NCBI RefSeq assembly: GCF_044762855.1
Contig: NZ_JBIWFB010000003.1
Span: forward strand, 310,001-374,000
DNA: 64,000 nucleotides
Direction of reading: 5' to 3'
Source: Psychrobacillus sp044762855
Lineage (GTDB): Bacteria; Bacillota; Bacilli; Bacillales_A; Planococcaceae
Positions 25,718 to 34,661 of this stretch are shown piece after piece. Each line of letters starts with the position of its first letter. Position 1 is the stretch's first letter. Position numbers and translations under genes: made by a program. The notes under the pieces are model-generated. The model worked only from the letters and a program-made list of their open reading frames with translations, did not search any database and had not been told where the DNA came from.

Positions 25718-25735
25718 ATATAGGGATAATGTGCG
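25718..25735. other. Solitary MITE-type terminal repeat
   Basis: ATATAGGGATAATGTGCG matches the outer ends of copies A, B and C almost base for base, but no element body follows within the 85 bp before the yhgE stop codon. It may be a deletion scar. Confidence 0.55.
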
Positions 25736-25779
25736 CTATACCACTTATCGTTCTTTTTTATTGCTTATTTTTGAATAGC

Positions 25780-25818
25780 AAAAAGCGCTTATCTCCTTTT
25801 TTGAGATAAGCGCTTTTT
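25780..25818 (-). terminator. Terminator of yhgE
   Basis: AAAAAGCGCTTATCTC and GAGATAAGCGCTTTTT are perfectly complementary around a 7-base loop. Confidence 0.92.
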
Positions 25819-25819
25819 A

Positions 25820-28009
25820 TTATGCTTCTGCTGTTTGATTGGAATGACGTTTTTTGAACAACAACATGAAATAGCCAAATGTTAATACTAGACATACTAC
25901 CATAAATCCAATAAGAACTCCGTTACTTGCCCATAGAGCACTCATATTTCCTGTAGAAATAGCTGCTTTGAAAGCTTGAACAGAATAAGTCATCGGCAAT
26001 AATTTATTGAAAATTTGTAATGGCTGTGGAATTAATTCCAATGGGAATGTTCCTGCACTTGTTGTTAATTGAAGGATTAACACAAGAATAGCCAAGAAAC
26101 GTCCAGAATCACTTAGAACAGAAACAAATAATTGAATCATCGCTAAAAATGTAAAGCTTGTAATGATCGCAGTTAGGATGAACATCCCAACGTTTTGTGT
26201 TTCTAATTTAAGCGCAAATAATGCGATTGCTACTGCGATTAACGATTGTATAATCCCTACTACTCCAAGTACTGTTACTTTACTTGTGAACCAAGATGCC
26301 CCATTTGTTGGCTTAATAGCTGGTTGTACGAGTGGGAATACAATCGAAATTAGTAATGCCCCGACGAATAAACCAAGTGACAAGAAATAAGGAGTGAAAC
26401 CTGTACCATAGTTCGGTACTGAATTGACCGCTTCAGTCTCTACATCTACGGGTGACGAGATCATATCGAATGTTGCATCGTTGGCACTTACTTCTCCAAC
26501 CTCTTTACTTGCATCTTGCAAGCTAGATTGCAATGTATCCGTACCATCGACCAATGCTTTTGTACCATCTGCTAGCTTAGAAGATCCATCTGCAAGTTCT
26601 CCAGATTTTTCTGCTAGTGTTCCAGTTCCTTGTTGTAATTGGGTTGAACCGTTTGCTAATTGATTTAGACCGCTAACCAAGTTAGTTGAACCAGCATATG
26701 CTTGCTGAATACCAGTGTTAAATTCTTTCATTTTTGCCGCTAATGTATGTGTTCCTGTTGCTAAACTAGAAGAACCTTCTACTAGTGCTCTCGAGGATTC
26801 ATTTAGTTTTGCAACCCCTTGCGCAGCTTGTGTATATCCTGCACTTAATTGTTCAGCACCAGTATGCACTTGAGCTGCTCCACTCTCTAATGCAGTTGTT
26901 CCATTTGCAAGTTTTTCTAACCCCGCAGATACAGTCGAACTTCCAGATTCTAATTGTTTCAATGTCTCTGTTAGTGCTGCCGCTTGTTCTGCTGGAAGTG
27001 TTGCACTGATTTGTTCCATTTGATTCGCTAACGCTTTAATACCAGAAGTTACTTGAGAAGCCCCTTGCGATAATTGGTTTGTACTATCATTTACCGTCGC
27101 AGAACTGCTTTGTAACTGTGCTAATGATGCGACTAAAGCTTTTTCTTTTTCACTAAGTAATTGATAGCTTTCATTTAGTTTTGCAACTCCGGCCGTATAA
27201 TCTGTTATACCAGTTTTTAATGAGCCTGCGCCTGTTGCTGTTTGGTTTGCACCATCTGCTAACTGAGTAGACCCATCAGCAAGTTTAGCTATTCCATCAT
27301 TTAGTTGAGTAGATCCTTTTGCAGCTGTTTGAATACCATCTACTACTGTATTAGTACCGTCTCGTAATTCGATTGAGCTGCTTGCCAGTTGTTCTAAATA
27401 GCCTTTCAAATCACTAGCACCATTATCTAATTCTGAGGCACCGTCTTTTAATTGACCAGCACCATCTGATGCTTGCGCAAAACCATCACCTATTTTAGTA
27501 ATCGAATCAAATAACTGCTCTGCATAGGTGGATGTGACTTCTTTATTGACCTCTGCGCGAATTCGATCCATCGCAGTTCCACCAATTTGAGAGGCTAAGA
27601 AGTTATATCCTTCATTTGCCTTATACGTAATAACCATTTTTTCCGGCTGTTCGTCTAATAAGGTTGTTGCGTGCTGTGAAAAGTTCTCTGGAATTTCGAT
27701 GAGCAAATAATAATCCTGATCTTCTAAACCTTGTAGTGCCTCTTTTTTCGACACAGATATAAAATTGAATTGCTCGCTATCGATCAGCTTATCTTTTAAG
27801 GTTTCTCCAAGATCTAACTCTAGTCCATCCATTTCAGCACCTTCGTCTGAATTAACGATTGCTACAGGCAAATCACTTAGACCAGCATATGGATCCCAAA
27901 AAGCCCATAAAAACATTCCTGCATACAAAACGGGAATAAATAATACTGCGATAATAGGAATCAACAGTTTACGATTCGTCAATATCGCTTTCCATTCTGC
28001 TTTTATCAT
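25820..28009 (-). CDS. yhgE: YhgE/Pip-domain membrane protein
   Basis: 729 residues. One N-terminal helix (about 15-35), then a long extracellular region (about 40-540) of Ala/Gly/Ser-rich heptad-like repeats such as LADGSTQLADG, then five or more C-terminal helices of ABC-2 permease type. This is the YhgE/phage-infection-protein family, related to Pip of lactococci, a phage receptor, and to ESX-linked EsaA. B. subtilis yhgE also pairs with a TetR regulator. A matching operator lies just upstream at 28033. Confidence 0.9.
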   Translation of the reverse strand: MIKAEWKAILTNRKLLIPIIAVLFIPVLYAGMFLWAFWDPYAGLSDLPVAIVNSDEGAEMDGLELDLGETLKDKLIDSEQFNFISVSKKEALQGLEDQDYYLLIEIPENFSQHATTLLDEQPEKMVITYKANEGYNFLASQIGGTAMDRIRAEVNKEVTSTYAEQLFDSITKIGDGFAQASDGAGQLKDGASELDNGASDLKGYLEQLASSSIELRDGTNTVVDGIQTAAKGSTQLNDGIAKLADGSTQLADGANQTATGAGSLKTGITDYTAGVAKLNESYQLLSEKEKALVASLAQLQSSSATVNDSTNQLSQGASQVTSGIKALANQMEQISATLPAEQAAALTETLKQLESGSSTVSAGLEKLANGTTALESGAAQVHTGAEQLSAGYTQAAQGVAKLNESSRALVEGSSSLATGTHTLAAKMKEFNTGIQQAYAGSTNLVSGLNQLANGSTQLQQGTGTLAEKSGELADGSSKLADGTKALVDGTDTLQSSLQDASKEVGEVSANDATFDMISSPVDVETEAVNSVPNYGTGFTPYFLSLGLFVGALLISIVFPLVQPAIKPTNGASWFTSKVTVLGVVGIIQSLIAVAIALFALKLETQNVGMFILTAIITSFTFLAMIQLFVSVLSDSGRFLAILVLILQLTTSAGTFPLELIPQPLQIFNKLLPMTYSVQAFKAAISTGNMSALWASNGVLIGFMVVCLVLTFGYFMLLFKKRHSNQTAEA

Positions 28010-28032
28010 TCTATCTTCCTCCTAAAACTATT

Positions 28033-28055
28033 TGACCATTTTGTCCAACTGGTCA
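28033..28055. promoter_or_regulatory. TetR-type operator before yhgE
   Basis: TGACCA-N11-TGGTCA, a perfect inverted repeat of six-base arms with centre spacing identical to the site at 28679. It sits between the regulator stop and the yhgE start. Confidence 0.7.
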
Positions 28056-28077
28056 TTCATCATCAAAAAAATAAGTC

Positions 28078-28647
28078 TCAAACTAAGAGACTCCGAAAAA
28101 TTGTTTCCTGAAAAAAGTTTGCGATTTCTACTTCGGATAATGATTCGTCATGCGTTACATTCCAATCATTAATAAAGGCTAGATAGCCTTTAAATAATAA
28201 ATATGCTACAAGCTCACTATTTACTTGTCTCAATTCTCCCTTGGCTACATACTTATCAATCTTTTCTTTAATGAATGTGACAATTGCTTCCTCCGTTTGG
28301 TGAAGCATTTGTTTGACTGCTGGTGTTCTCCAGTCTTTTTCTTCATCCACAATTTTTGCATATAGTTGATGAGTTTCTCGGAATTCTAACATTTTCATCA
28401 AAGCAGCATGGGCATTTTCCTGAAAAGAAGCACCTTCTCGAATTACACTCGTCGCCTCCTGCTTCATCTCGCAAATCATTGCCCTCACAATTTCTTGAAA
28501 GAGAACTTCTTTGTTTTCAAAAAACGTATAAATAGTTCCTTTTCCTACATTTGCGATTTTCGCTATTTGCTCCATCGTTGTGGCTTTATATCCAAAAAGT
28601 GAAAAAGATCTTGTTGCTGCTTCTAAAATTTCTTTTTTTCGATCCAT
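28078..28647 (-). CDS. yhgD: TetR-family regulator of yhgE
   Basis: 189 residues. The N-terminal helix-turn-helix (FGYKATTMEQIAKIANVGKGTIYTFFENKE, residues about 18-48) is classic TetR. The C-terminal part is a ligand domain of unknown specificity. It is just upstream of yhgE on the same strand, the arrangement of yhgD-yhgE in B. subtilis. Twin operators at 28033 and 28679 suggest it represses both itself and yhgE. Confidence 0.88.
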   Translation of the reverse strand: MDRKKEILEAATRSFSLFGYKATTMEQIAKIANVGKGTIYTFFENKEVLFQEIVRAMICEMKQEATSVIREGASFQENAHAALMKMLEFRETHQLYAKIVDEEKDWRTPAVKQMLHQTEEAIVTFIKEKIDKYVAKGELRQVNSELVAYLLFKGYLAFINDWNVTHDESLSEVEIANFFQETIFRSLLV

Positions 28648-28678
28648 TTAGTAGCACTCCTTTCTCTCTGAAGAAAAA

Positions 28679-28701
28679 TGACCAGAAAACCATTTCGGTC
28701 A
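28679..28701. promoter_or_regulatory. TetR-type operator before yhgD
   Basis: TGACCA-N11-CGGTCA, one mismatch from the site at 28033. It lies next to a TATAAT (28714-28709 on the minus strand), so a bound repressor would cover the start of transcription. Confidence 0.7.
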
Positions 28702-28748
28702 TCTAGTCATTATAATACTACCAGTGTATTCTTTTTGCAAGTATTTTT

Positions 28749-29204
28749 TTAGTGACCTTTATGCATTGTGTCATCACTTTCGTCTGGTAATACGGAACTC
28801 AAATCAGGACTGCCAACTGTTAATTTTTGTTTTGGCATTGTATGTAAACCTCTTGCAGTCGTATGGGCATACATATAATAGACCCCGTCATGATCGAATG
28901 TATGATTTGCTTCATAGACACCATCTTTTGTTAACGTCCCTTCGATCATTTTTCCTTCATCACGCAAACCGGATTCCCATACTTCGAATTCTACTTTATC
29001 CGCATCGTCAACTGCTTCTTCCCCTTGAGACACTTTGGCAGATAGAACAACTTCTTCACCTACTGGTAATTGTTCAGCTGTTTGTATTTGTACAACAATT
29101 TCTTGAAAAGTCGTTTCTTCATGATTTGTATGACTTTCCTCTTCTGCTCCACAACCAGTTAACATCATTGCCGTTATTGAAAATGCCGCTATCCCTTTTT
29201 TCAT
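28749..29204 (-). CDS. FixH/YtkA-like lipoprotein
   Basis: 151 residues from the ATG at 29204, which overlaps the kinase stop as ATGA. A signal peptide ends in the lipobox LTGC (C18). The mature part has the immunoglobulin-like FixH/YtkA domain (QIQTAEQLPVGEEVVL, then YEANHTFDHDGVYYMYAHTTARGLHTMP), with His and Met residues toward the end. YtkA-type proteins have been linked to copper handling for respiratory oxidases; for this one it is an inference. Last gene of the four-gene operon 32201-28749. Confidence 0.85.
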   Translation of the reverse strand: MKKGIAAFSITAMMLTGCGAEEESHTNHEETTFQEIVVQIQTAEQLPVGEEVVLSAKVSQGEEAVDDADKVEFEVWESGLRDEGKMIEGTLTKDGVYEANHTFDHDGVYYMYAHTTARGLHTMPKQKLTVGSPDLSSVLPDESDDTMHKGH

Positions 29205-30595
29205 GAAAATGTATCCTCCCAAATTGGTAATGTAATATATACGTTAGTTCCTTTTCCTACTTCGCTTTCAAATGCAAGTTTCCCATTTTGCACTTCTACT
29301 AATTGTGCAGCAATAGATAACCCTAATCCTGTTCCGCCATCCGACCGGCTTCTGGCCTTATTCACTCGGTAGAAACGCTCGGTGATATGCACTAGATGCT
29401 CCGTTTCGATTCCACAACCTTCATCTGCAATTTGAATAGTCGTTTCTTTTTTTGTTGCTTTATTCGAAATTGTTATGACGGAATTGTTAGGTGAATATCT
29501 AATAGCATTTTCTAATACGTTAATAAGGATTTGCTTTGTTTTTTGCTCGTCTGCACATAAAATTGTCTCTTCATCTATCGAATTAGCAAACGTTATTTCT
29601 TTTTCGTTGGCCATTGGTTTTACAAGTTGCACTGCTTCACGAATTATTTCTGCTAAAACGAGTGGGCTTGTTTCTACCTCTACTAACGACTCGGATCTTG
29701 CAACGGTTAACAAATCATTCGTGAGCTTCTGCATACGATTTGCTTCTCGTGTGATAAGTGTGTATATTTCAGCCTTTTTCTCTTCTGGTATAAGGTTTTG
29801 TTCAAATGCCTCCCCATACCCTTTTATATAACTTATCGGCGTGCGAAGTTCATGAGATACAATTGAAAGAAAGTCTCGCTTTTTGTCATCTTCTTGTTGA
29901 ATGGACATTGCCATATGGTTAAAACTTTTCCCCAGCTCTCCCACTTCATCTTGAGACTCCACTGCAACTCGTGTATCATACTTTCCTGCAGCCATGTCCA
30001 GCGCTGCTTCGTTTAGTACTGCTAATGGTTTTAACACTCTTTGCAAACTTTTCAAGCTAATATATGCCAAGCAAATTAATAAAAGAGAAACAATTGCCAG
30101 TAAAAAAAGTACATCACTCGAAGCCATTTCGGTAATTTTTGTTAAAGGTACGTATACATAAATAATACCTTCTAATCTATTCTCATCAACGAGCGGATAA
30201 ATAACCGATGCTACATCCCGATCAAATCGCTTTTCGTAACCACGTTTTGTGATTGCATTTCCGTCTAACAACTCCGCCCGTTCTTCTGCCCCTATCAACG
30301 TGTCATAATCAATATCAAAAGGAAGACATGCACTCAGCTCTCTGGGGTTTCGTACCGTAAATACTTCCACATCTGAAAAACGATTATAATCTTCTGTTTG
30401 TTTAATAAAATCATTCGTCACGACACCGCCATCATATGTACGCTGTAAGTTTTCCGCCACTTCCTTCATAGACATTTCAGTATGTTGAACGTAAAGTTCC
30501 TCATACAAAAAATTCGTAAAGATGACTAAAAACACAATCGTCGTTGTAATAAAAACGAGGAGCAACATCCATATTTTAAACGAAAGCTTTTTCAT
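29201..30595 (-). CDS. Two-component sensor histidine kinase
   Basis: 464 residues: helix at about 10-30, an extracellular domain of about 125 residues, helix at about 157-177, HAMP, phospho-acceptor SHELRTPISYIKG (near residue 245), then N, G1 and G2 boxes (NAIRYSPNN, DEGCGI, GTGLGLSI). The extracellular part has one cysteine and many charged residues and looks like a small ligand or stress sensor. It overlaps both the regulator upstream and the FixH-like gene downstream by 4 bases. Confidence 0.92.
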   Translation of the reverse strand: MKKLSFKIWMLLLVFITTTIVFLVIFTNFLYEELYVQHTEMSMKEVAENLQRTYDGGVVTNDFIKQTEDYNRFSDVEVFTVRNPRELSACLPFDIDYDTLIGAEERAELLDGNAITKRGYEKRFDRDVASVIYPLVDENRLEGIIYVYVPLTKITEMASSDVLFLLAIVSLLLICLAYISLKSLQRVLKPLAVLNEAALDMAAGKYDTRVAVESQDEVGELGKSFNHMAMSIQQEDDKKRDFLSIVSHELRTPISYIKGYGEAFEQNLIPEEKKAEIYTLITREANRMQKLTNDLLTVARSESLVEVETSPLVLAEIIREAVQLVKPMANEKEITFANSIDEETILCADEQKTKQILINVLENAIRYSPNNSVITISNKATKKETTIQIADEGCGIETEHLVHITERFYRVNKARSRSDGGTGLGLSIAAQLVEVQNGKLAFESEVGKGTNVYITLPIWEDTFS

Positions 30596-31266
30596 TCTTT
30601 TACCTCAAAACGATAACCAATTCCCCAAACCGTTTCAATATATTTTCCCGCAACGATACCAAGCTTTAACCGAAGCGTTTTAATATGTGTATCTACCGTT
30701 CGTGTTCCACCTTCATAATCCAAGCCCCATAGCTTTTCCAGTAGCTGTTCTCTAGAAAATGCTCTCCCTTCATTTTCCATAAATAAAAGGAGCAGTTCAT
30801 ATTCTTTGAGCGTAAGGTTAATTTTTTGATCGTTTCGTAATATTAATCTGGCAGACGGGTCATTTACTATAATCCCTTTTATAAGCTTATTGTCTTCGGA
30901 TACTTTTCCAGTTCTTCTTAATATAGCATCTATTCTCGCTATTAGTTCGATTGCGGTAAATGGCTTAATGACGTAATCATCCCCACCAAGCGCAAGTCCT
31001 TTCACTAAATCTGTTTTTGCATCTAAGGCGGTGAGAAATATAATCGGTACTAATGTAAATTCCCTTAAATCCTGGCAAACTTCAAATCCGCTTTTCCCAG
31101 GCATCATGACATCTAGCAGTATTAAGTCGATGGAAAATGAATGAACCATTTTCAGCGCTTCTTTTCCATCTTCAGCGTGTAACACATCAAAACCAGCTTT
31201 TTGCAAATGCAATTCAATTAATCCACGCATATCCTGTTCATCATCCACTACTAATATGGTCGTCAT
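30592..31266 (-). CDS. OmpR-family response regulator
   Basis: 224 residues: receiver with acidic DDEQD near residue 8-12, phospho-aspartate in LILLDVMMPGKSG and lysine in YVIKPF; C-terminal winged helix with TVDTHIKTLRLKLG and VWGIGYRFE. Partner of the kinase downstream. Coupled by ATGA overlaps on both sides. Confidence 0.93.
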   Translation of the reverse strand: MTTILVVDDEQDMRGLIELHLQKAGFDVLHAEDGKEALKMVHSFSIDLILLDVMMPGKSGFEVCQDLREFTLVPIIFLTALDAKTDLVKGLALGGDDYVIKPFTAIELIARIDAILRRTGKVSEDNKLIKGIIVNDPSARLILRNDQKINLTLKEYELLLLFMENEGRAFSREQLLEKLWGLDYEGGTRTVDTHIKTLRLKLGIVAGKYIETVWGIGYRFEVKE

Positions 31267-32201
31267 TTGCTCGCCTCCCTTACAACTAGCTGAAATGGTC
31301 CTTTTCCTACTTGTACCTTATTTATTACTTTTCCCGATTGTATAAAGTATATTTGATGATCCTCATAACCTGCTAATACGATATTATCTCCGTATGTTGC
31401 GATTGCAAAAGGATTCGCTCCTGCTTTGAGTGAAGCTAGCACCTCACCCGTTTCTGAAATTTCATAAACAGTGCTACTTCCATGACTGACTGCAAAAACA
31501 TGCCCATTTGCAGCTTTCGTCATATTCACTGGCATCATCGGTGTTTCGATTTCACCTAGTAACTCTCCAGTCGCTATATTATATCTGTTAATAACCCGAT
31601 TAGGACTGCTGCCAGCCCCATGACCACCAAGCCATAGTTCATTTCCATTTACGAATAGTCCATGTGAAGAATTCGGGATATCCCATGTAGTTTTTTCCTT
31701 TAAATCTAATGAAAATATAGAAAGAATTTCATCTTTGAAGTTGACTACGTATAGATTACCGTCATGTGCAATCATCGACATCGGATAATTCCCAGTTGCT
31801 GCTTCTTTTAAGGCTTCCCCTTTTTTATTAAAAAGAGTGACCGTATTTTCTATTCCATTTGTTATATAAATATTTTCTTCATATGCGTAAGCAAAGGTTG
31901 TTCCTTCTTTTACATCCAATGTTGCCAGCTGCTTACCAGTAGATAACTGGATTAGAACTGCTTTCTTCAAGGTAAATCCATACAGTAATAGAATGTCGTC
32001 TGTTACCAATGTAAACCCTGTATACGAAGCATCCAGTTGCCAACTTTCCATCACTTTTTGCTGCGCTGAAATGAAATCGATCGTTCCGTCGGCTGTATTT
32101 AAACTCGCAACAAAATCAATCGATGGATCAATGGATGGTAGTGAGGGTTTTGCACACGCACCAAGCAAAAATAAAACGAACAATATACTTAGCCTTTTCA
32201 A
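31263..32201 (-). CDS. Beta-propeller lipoprotein (YncE/YVTN-like)
   Basis: 312 residues. TTG start with GGGGGTG upstream; signal peptide with lipobox LGAC (C15). The mature protein is a series of about seven propeller blades with repeating motifs like NGIENTVTLFNKKGE, ANGHVFAVSHGSSTVYEIS. No catalytic residues can be named. It is the first gene of an operon with a two-component system and a FixH-like lipoprotein, so it may be part of the sensing device on the membrane surface. Confidence 0.82.
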   Translation of the reverse strand: MKRLSILFVLFLLGACAKPSLPSIDPSIDFVASLNTADGTIDFISAQQKVMESWQLDASYTGFTLVTDDILLLYGFTLKKAVLIQLSTGKQLATLDVKEGTTFAYAYEENIYITNGIENTVTLFNKKGEALKEAATGNYPMSMIAHDGNLYVVNFKDEILSIFSLDLKEKTTWDIPNSSHGLFVNGNELWLGGHGAGSSPNRVINRYNIATGELLGEIETPMMPVNMTKAANGHVFAVSHGSSTVYEISETGEVLASLKAGANPFAIATYGDNIVLAGYEDHQIYFIQSGKVINKVQVGKGPFQLVVREASK

Positions 32202-32300
32202 GTCCTCACCCCCTACAGCTATTTTAACGAATACGTGTGAAAAAAGTTTGAAATTCCGTTAAAGTATTAAAAAATATTCGGTTAATGTGGATAAAATATG

Positions 32301-32385
32301 CTTTTACAACTAAATGCTCAGATTTTACAACTAAACATGGAAATTTTACAACTAACCTATTCTAAATTCCAACTAAACCAAATCT
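32301..32385. repeat. 21-bp-period array, box TTTTACAACTAA (4 units)
   Basis: CAACTAA boxes begin at 32307, 32328, 32349 and 32370, exactly 21 bp apart. The first three read TTTTACAACTAA, the fourth AATTCCAACTAA. On the minus strand the box is TTAGTTGTAAAA. It lies after the hemH terminator on the transcript side and before the lipoprotein operon; no MITE ends are present. Confidence 0.85.
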
Positions 32386-32396
32386 CCAAGAAAAAA

Positions 32397-32430
32397 TCCC
32401 CAAAAACCACCTAGCATTAGTTTTTGGGGA
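32397..32430 (-). terminator. Terminator of hemEH
   Basis: TCCCCAAAAAC and GTTTTTGGGGA arms around a 12-base loop; on the minus strand it is followed by TTTTTTC. Confidence 0.88.
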
Positions 32431-32446
32431 CTACATTTCCTATTAG

Positions 32447-33376
32447 TTACGCACGAAGTTGTTTTAGTACAACATCGGCCATTGCATCGATGAATAATGG
32501 TTGATCATTTGGCATAGCAGGGCGTACGTACGTCGCTCCAATGTCATCACACACAACTTTACACTCATAGTCGTTATCGTATAGCACTTCTAAATGTTCT
32601 GCTACGAAACCAACTGGTGTGTAAACGAATGTTGTGTATCCTTTTTGTTCGTTTAGGTCACGTGTTAAATCTTGTACATCGGGTCCAATCCATGGCTCTG
32701 GAGTTTGTCCAGCACTTTGCCAACCAACTGCATAGTTTTTCACGCCAGCAGCTTTTGCGATTAGATCTGCTGTTTCATTTAACTGATCTGCATATGGATC
32801 TCCCATTGCAAGAATTTTCTCAGGAAGAGAATGGGCAGAAACGATTAAACATGCTTTTTCACGTTGTTCCTCAGACATAGCTGCAAATGCTTCGCTTACT
32901 TTTTCATTCCAGTATTGGATGAATTTTGGCTCGTTATACCAGCTTTCAACAGAAGTAATTTTCAAATTCCCTAGTTTTTCTGCTTCTTCTTGAATACGAC
33001 CGTTATACGATTTAATCGAAAACGTCGAGAAGTGAGGAGCTAGTACAATTGATACCGCTTCCGTAATGCCGTCTTTATGCATTTGTGCAACTGCATCTTC
33101 TAAGAAAGGCTCAATATGTTTTAGCCCAATATACATTTTGAATTCGATTTCATCTTGTACTTCGTTTAAACGATCACATAATCCTTGTGCTTGGTTTTTC
33201 GTGATTTTTGCTAATGGTGAAATCCCACCAATCGCTTTGTAACGGCCCGCTAAATCAGCCAATTGTTCCTCACTTGGTTTGCGACCGTGGCGAATATGTG
33301 TGTAGTAACGTTCAATATCTGCTTCTTCGTACGGTGTTCCATATGCCATTACTAATAATCCCATTGTTTTTTTCAT
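32447..33376 (-). CDS. hemH: Ferrochelatase (coproporphyrin type)
   Basis: 309 residues from the ATG at 33376, which has GAGGTG 6 bases upstream; the ATG 3 bases earlier is possible. MGLLVMAYGTPYEEADIERYY at the start, the metal-site histidine in LIVSAHSLP and the conserved glutamate in FVAEHLEVL identify HemH. In Bacilli it inserts iron into coproporphyrin III. The gene follows hemE by 21 bases. hemY, normally third in the B. subtilis operon, is absent from this window, since a terminator follows at once. Confidence 0.95.
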   Translation of the reverse strand: MKKTMGLLVMAYGTPYEEADIERYYTHIRHGRKPSEEQLADLAGRYKAIGGISPLAKITKNQAQGLCDRLNEVQDEIEFKMYIGLKHIEPFLEDAVAQMHKDGITEAVSIVLAPHFSTFSIKSYNGRIQEEAEKLGNLKITSVESWYNEPKFIQYWNEKVSEAFAAMSEEQREKACLIVSAHSLPEKILAMGDPYADQLNETADLIAKAAGVKNYAVGWQSAGQTPEPWIGPDVQDLTRDLNEQKGYTTFVYTPVGFVAEHLEVLYDNDYECKVVCDDIGATYVRPAMPNDQPLFIDAMADVVLKQLRA

Positions 33377-33397
33377 CATTGTCACCTCAAAAAAAGT

Positions 33398-34450
33398 TTA
33401 GTTTGACTTTGCTGCAATAAGCTCGCGGCTATATTCATGTACAAATGTTGTTAAGCGTTTTAATGTATCCGGATTCACTTCTGGGAATACACCGTGACCA
33501 ATATTAAAGATATGACCTGGTTGTGCTACACCTTGCTCCACAATAAGTTTCGCGCGTTTTTCGATTTCTGCCCAGTCTCCGATTAAATACGACGGATCCA
33601 AGTTTCCTTGAAGCGGTTTCGTTAACCCTTTCGCACGTGCTTCCTCTATTGATAAACGCCAATCTAGCCCAACTACGTCTACCGGAAGGTCATGCCATTC
33701 ATTCGCTAAGTGACTTGCACCTACACCAAATGTTATTAATGGAACACCTAGTTCACGAAGTTCTGTGAAAATACGTGTCATAACTGGTTTGATAAAAATA
33801 CGATAATCCGCTACATTTAAAGCACCAACCCATGAGTCGAAAATTTGAATCGCTTTCGCCCCTGCTTTTACTTGTGCTTTAATATAAACGACAATCATAT
33901 CTGCAAGTTTGTCCATTAATGCAAACCATGCTTCTGATTCTGAAATCATAAACGCTTTTGTTTTGTTATAGCTCTTCGAAGGACCACCTTCAATCATATA
34001 GCTTGCAAGTGTAAATGGAGCCCCAGCAAATCCGATTAATGGAACATTCAACTGTTCAGTTGTTAACAATTTAATCGTTTCTAATACAAATGGAACATCA
34101 TCTTCTGGCGATAAGTCACCAAGATTATATACATCTTGCACTGTACTGATTGGATTCGAAATTACTGGTCCAACGCCAGCTTTTATTTTCACATCTACAC
34201 CTATGCCAGGAAGTGGTGTTACAATATCTTTATACAATATCGCCGCATCTACATTGTAATTTTCCACTGGCAAACGTGTAACATATGCACATAATTCTGG
34301 TTCATGCGTAATCTGCTCTAAAGAATACTTTTCTTTTATTTTTCTGTATTCTGGTTGAGATCTTCCTGCTTGCCTCATATACCAAACCGGCGTGTGCTCC
34401 ACTTGCTCTCCTCGTGCCGCACGAAGAAGCGTATCATTAAAAGTAGTCAT
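33398..34450 (-). CDS. hemE: Uroporphyrinogen decarboxylase
   Basis: 350 residues. The N-terminal signature TPVWYMRQAGRSQPEYR (about residues 20-36) contains the substrate arginines, and GFAGAPFTLASYMIEGG is the second HemE signature. It makes coproporphyrinogen III. First gene of hemEH, divergent from hmoB, so haem synthesis and haem degradation genes share a 211-bp control region. Confidence 0.96.
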   Translation of the reverse strand: MTTFNDTLLRAARGEQVEHTPVWYMRQAGRSQPEYRKIKEKYSLEQITHEPELCAYVTRLPVENYNVDAAILYKDIVTPLPGIGVDVKIKAGVGPVISNPISTVQDVYNLGDLSPEDDVPFVLETIKLLTTEQLNVPLIGFAGAPFTLASYMIEGGPSKSYNKTKAFMISESEAWFALMDKLADMIVVYIKAQVKAGAKAIQIFDSWVGALNVADYRIFIKPVMTRIFTELRELGVPLITFGVGASHLANEWHDLPVDVVGLDWRLSIEEARAKGLTKPLQGNLDPSYLIGDWAEIEKRAKLIVEQGVAQPGHIFNIGHGVFPEVNPDTLKRLTTFVHEYSRELIAAKSN

Positions 34451-34661
34451 TCAAAATTCCTGCCTTTCTTCTATTTTAAAAGGGTACCTCTCTTTTCAAA
34501 TATACGTTTCCACTATAGACTTTCTATTTACTATTGTATAGGCATATAGTGTATTTGTCATAAATTTGTCCCGTTTCAACGTCAAATTTGGGACGTATGG
34601 TTTTTAAATTTGCATTTAAGGGAAAAGTATATAAAACAAACAACAATTAGGAGGTACTTAA

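Noticed and set aside
28724..29206. A 160-codon plus-strand frame over the FixH-like gene
   Set aside because: His/Leu-rich antisense shadow; the minus-strand gene has a lipobox and coupled start.
34570..34610. Repeated CAAATTTGG/GTCCCG-like bases before hmoB as an operator
   Set aside because: Symmetry is partial and matches no known haem or Fur site; too weak to list.
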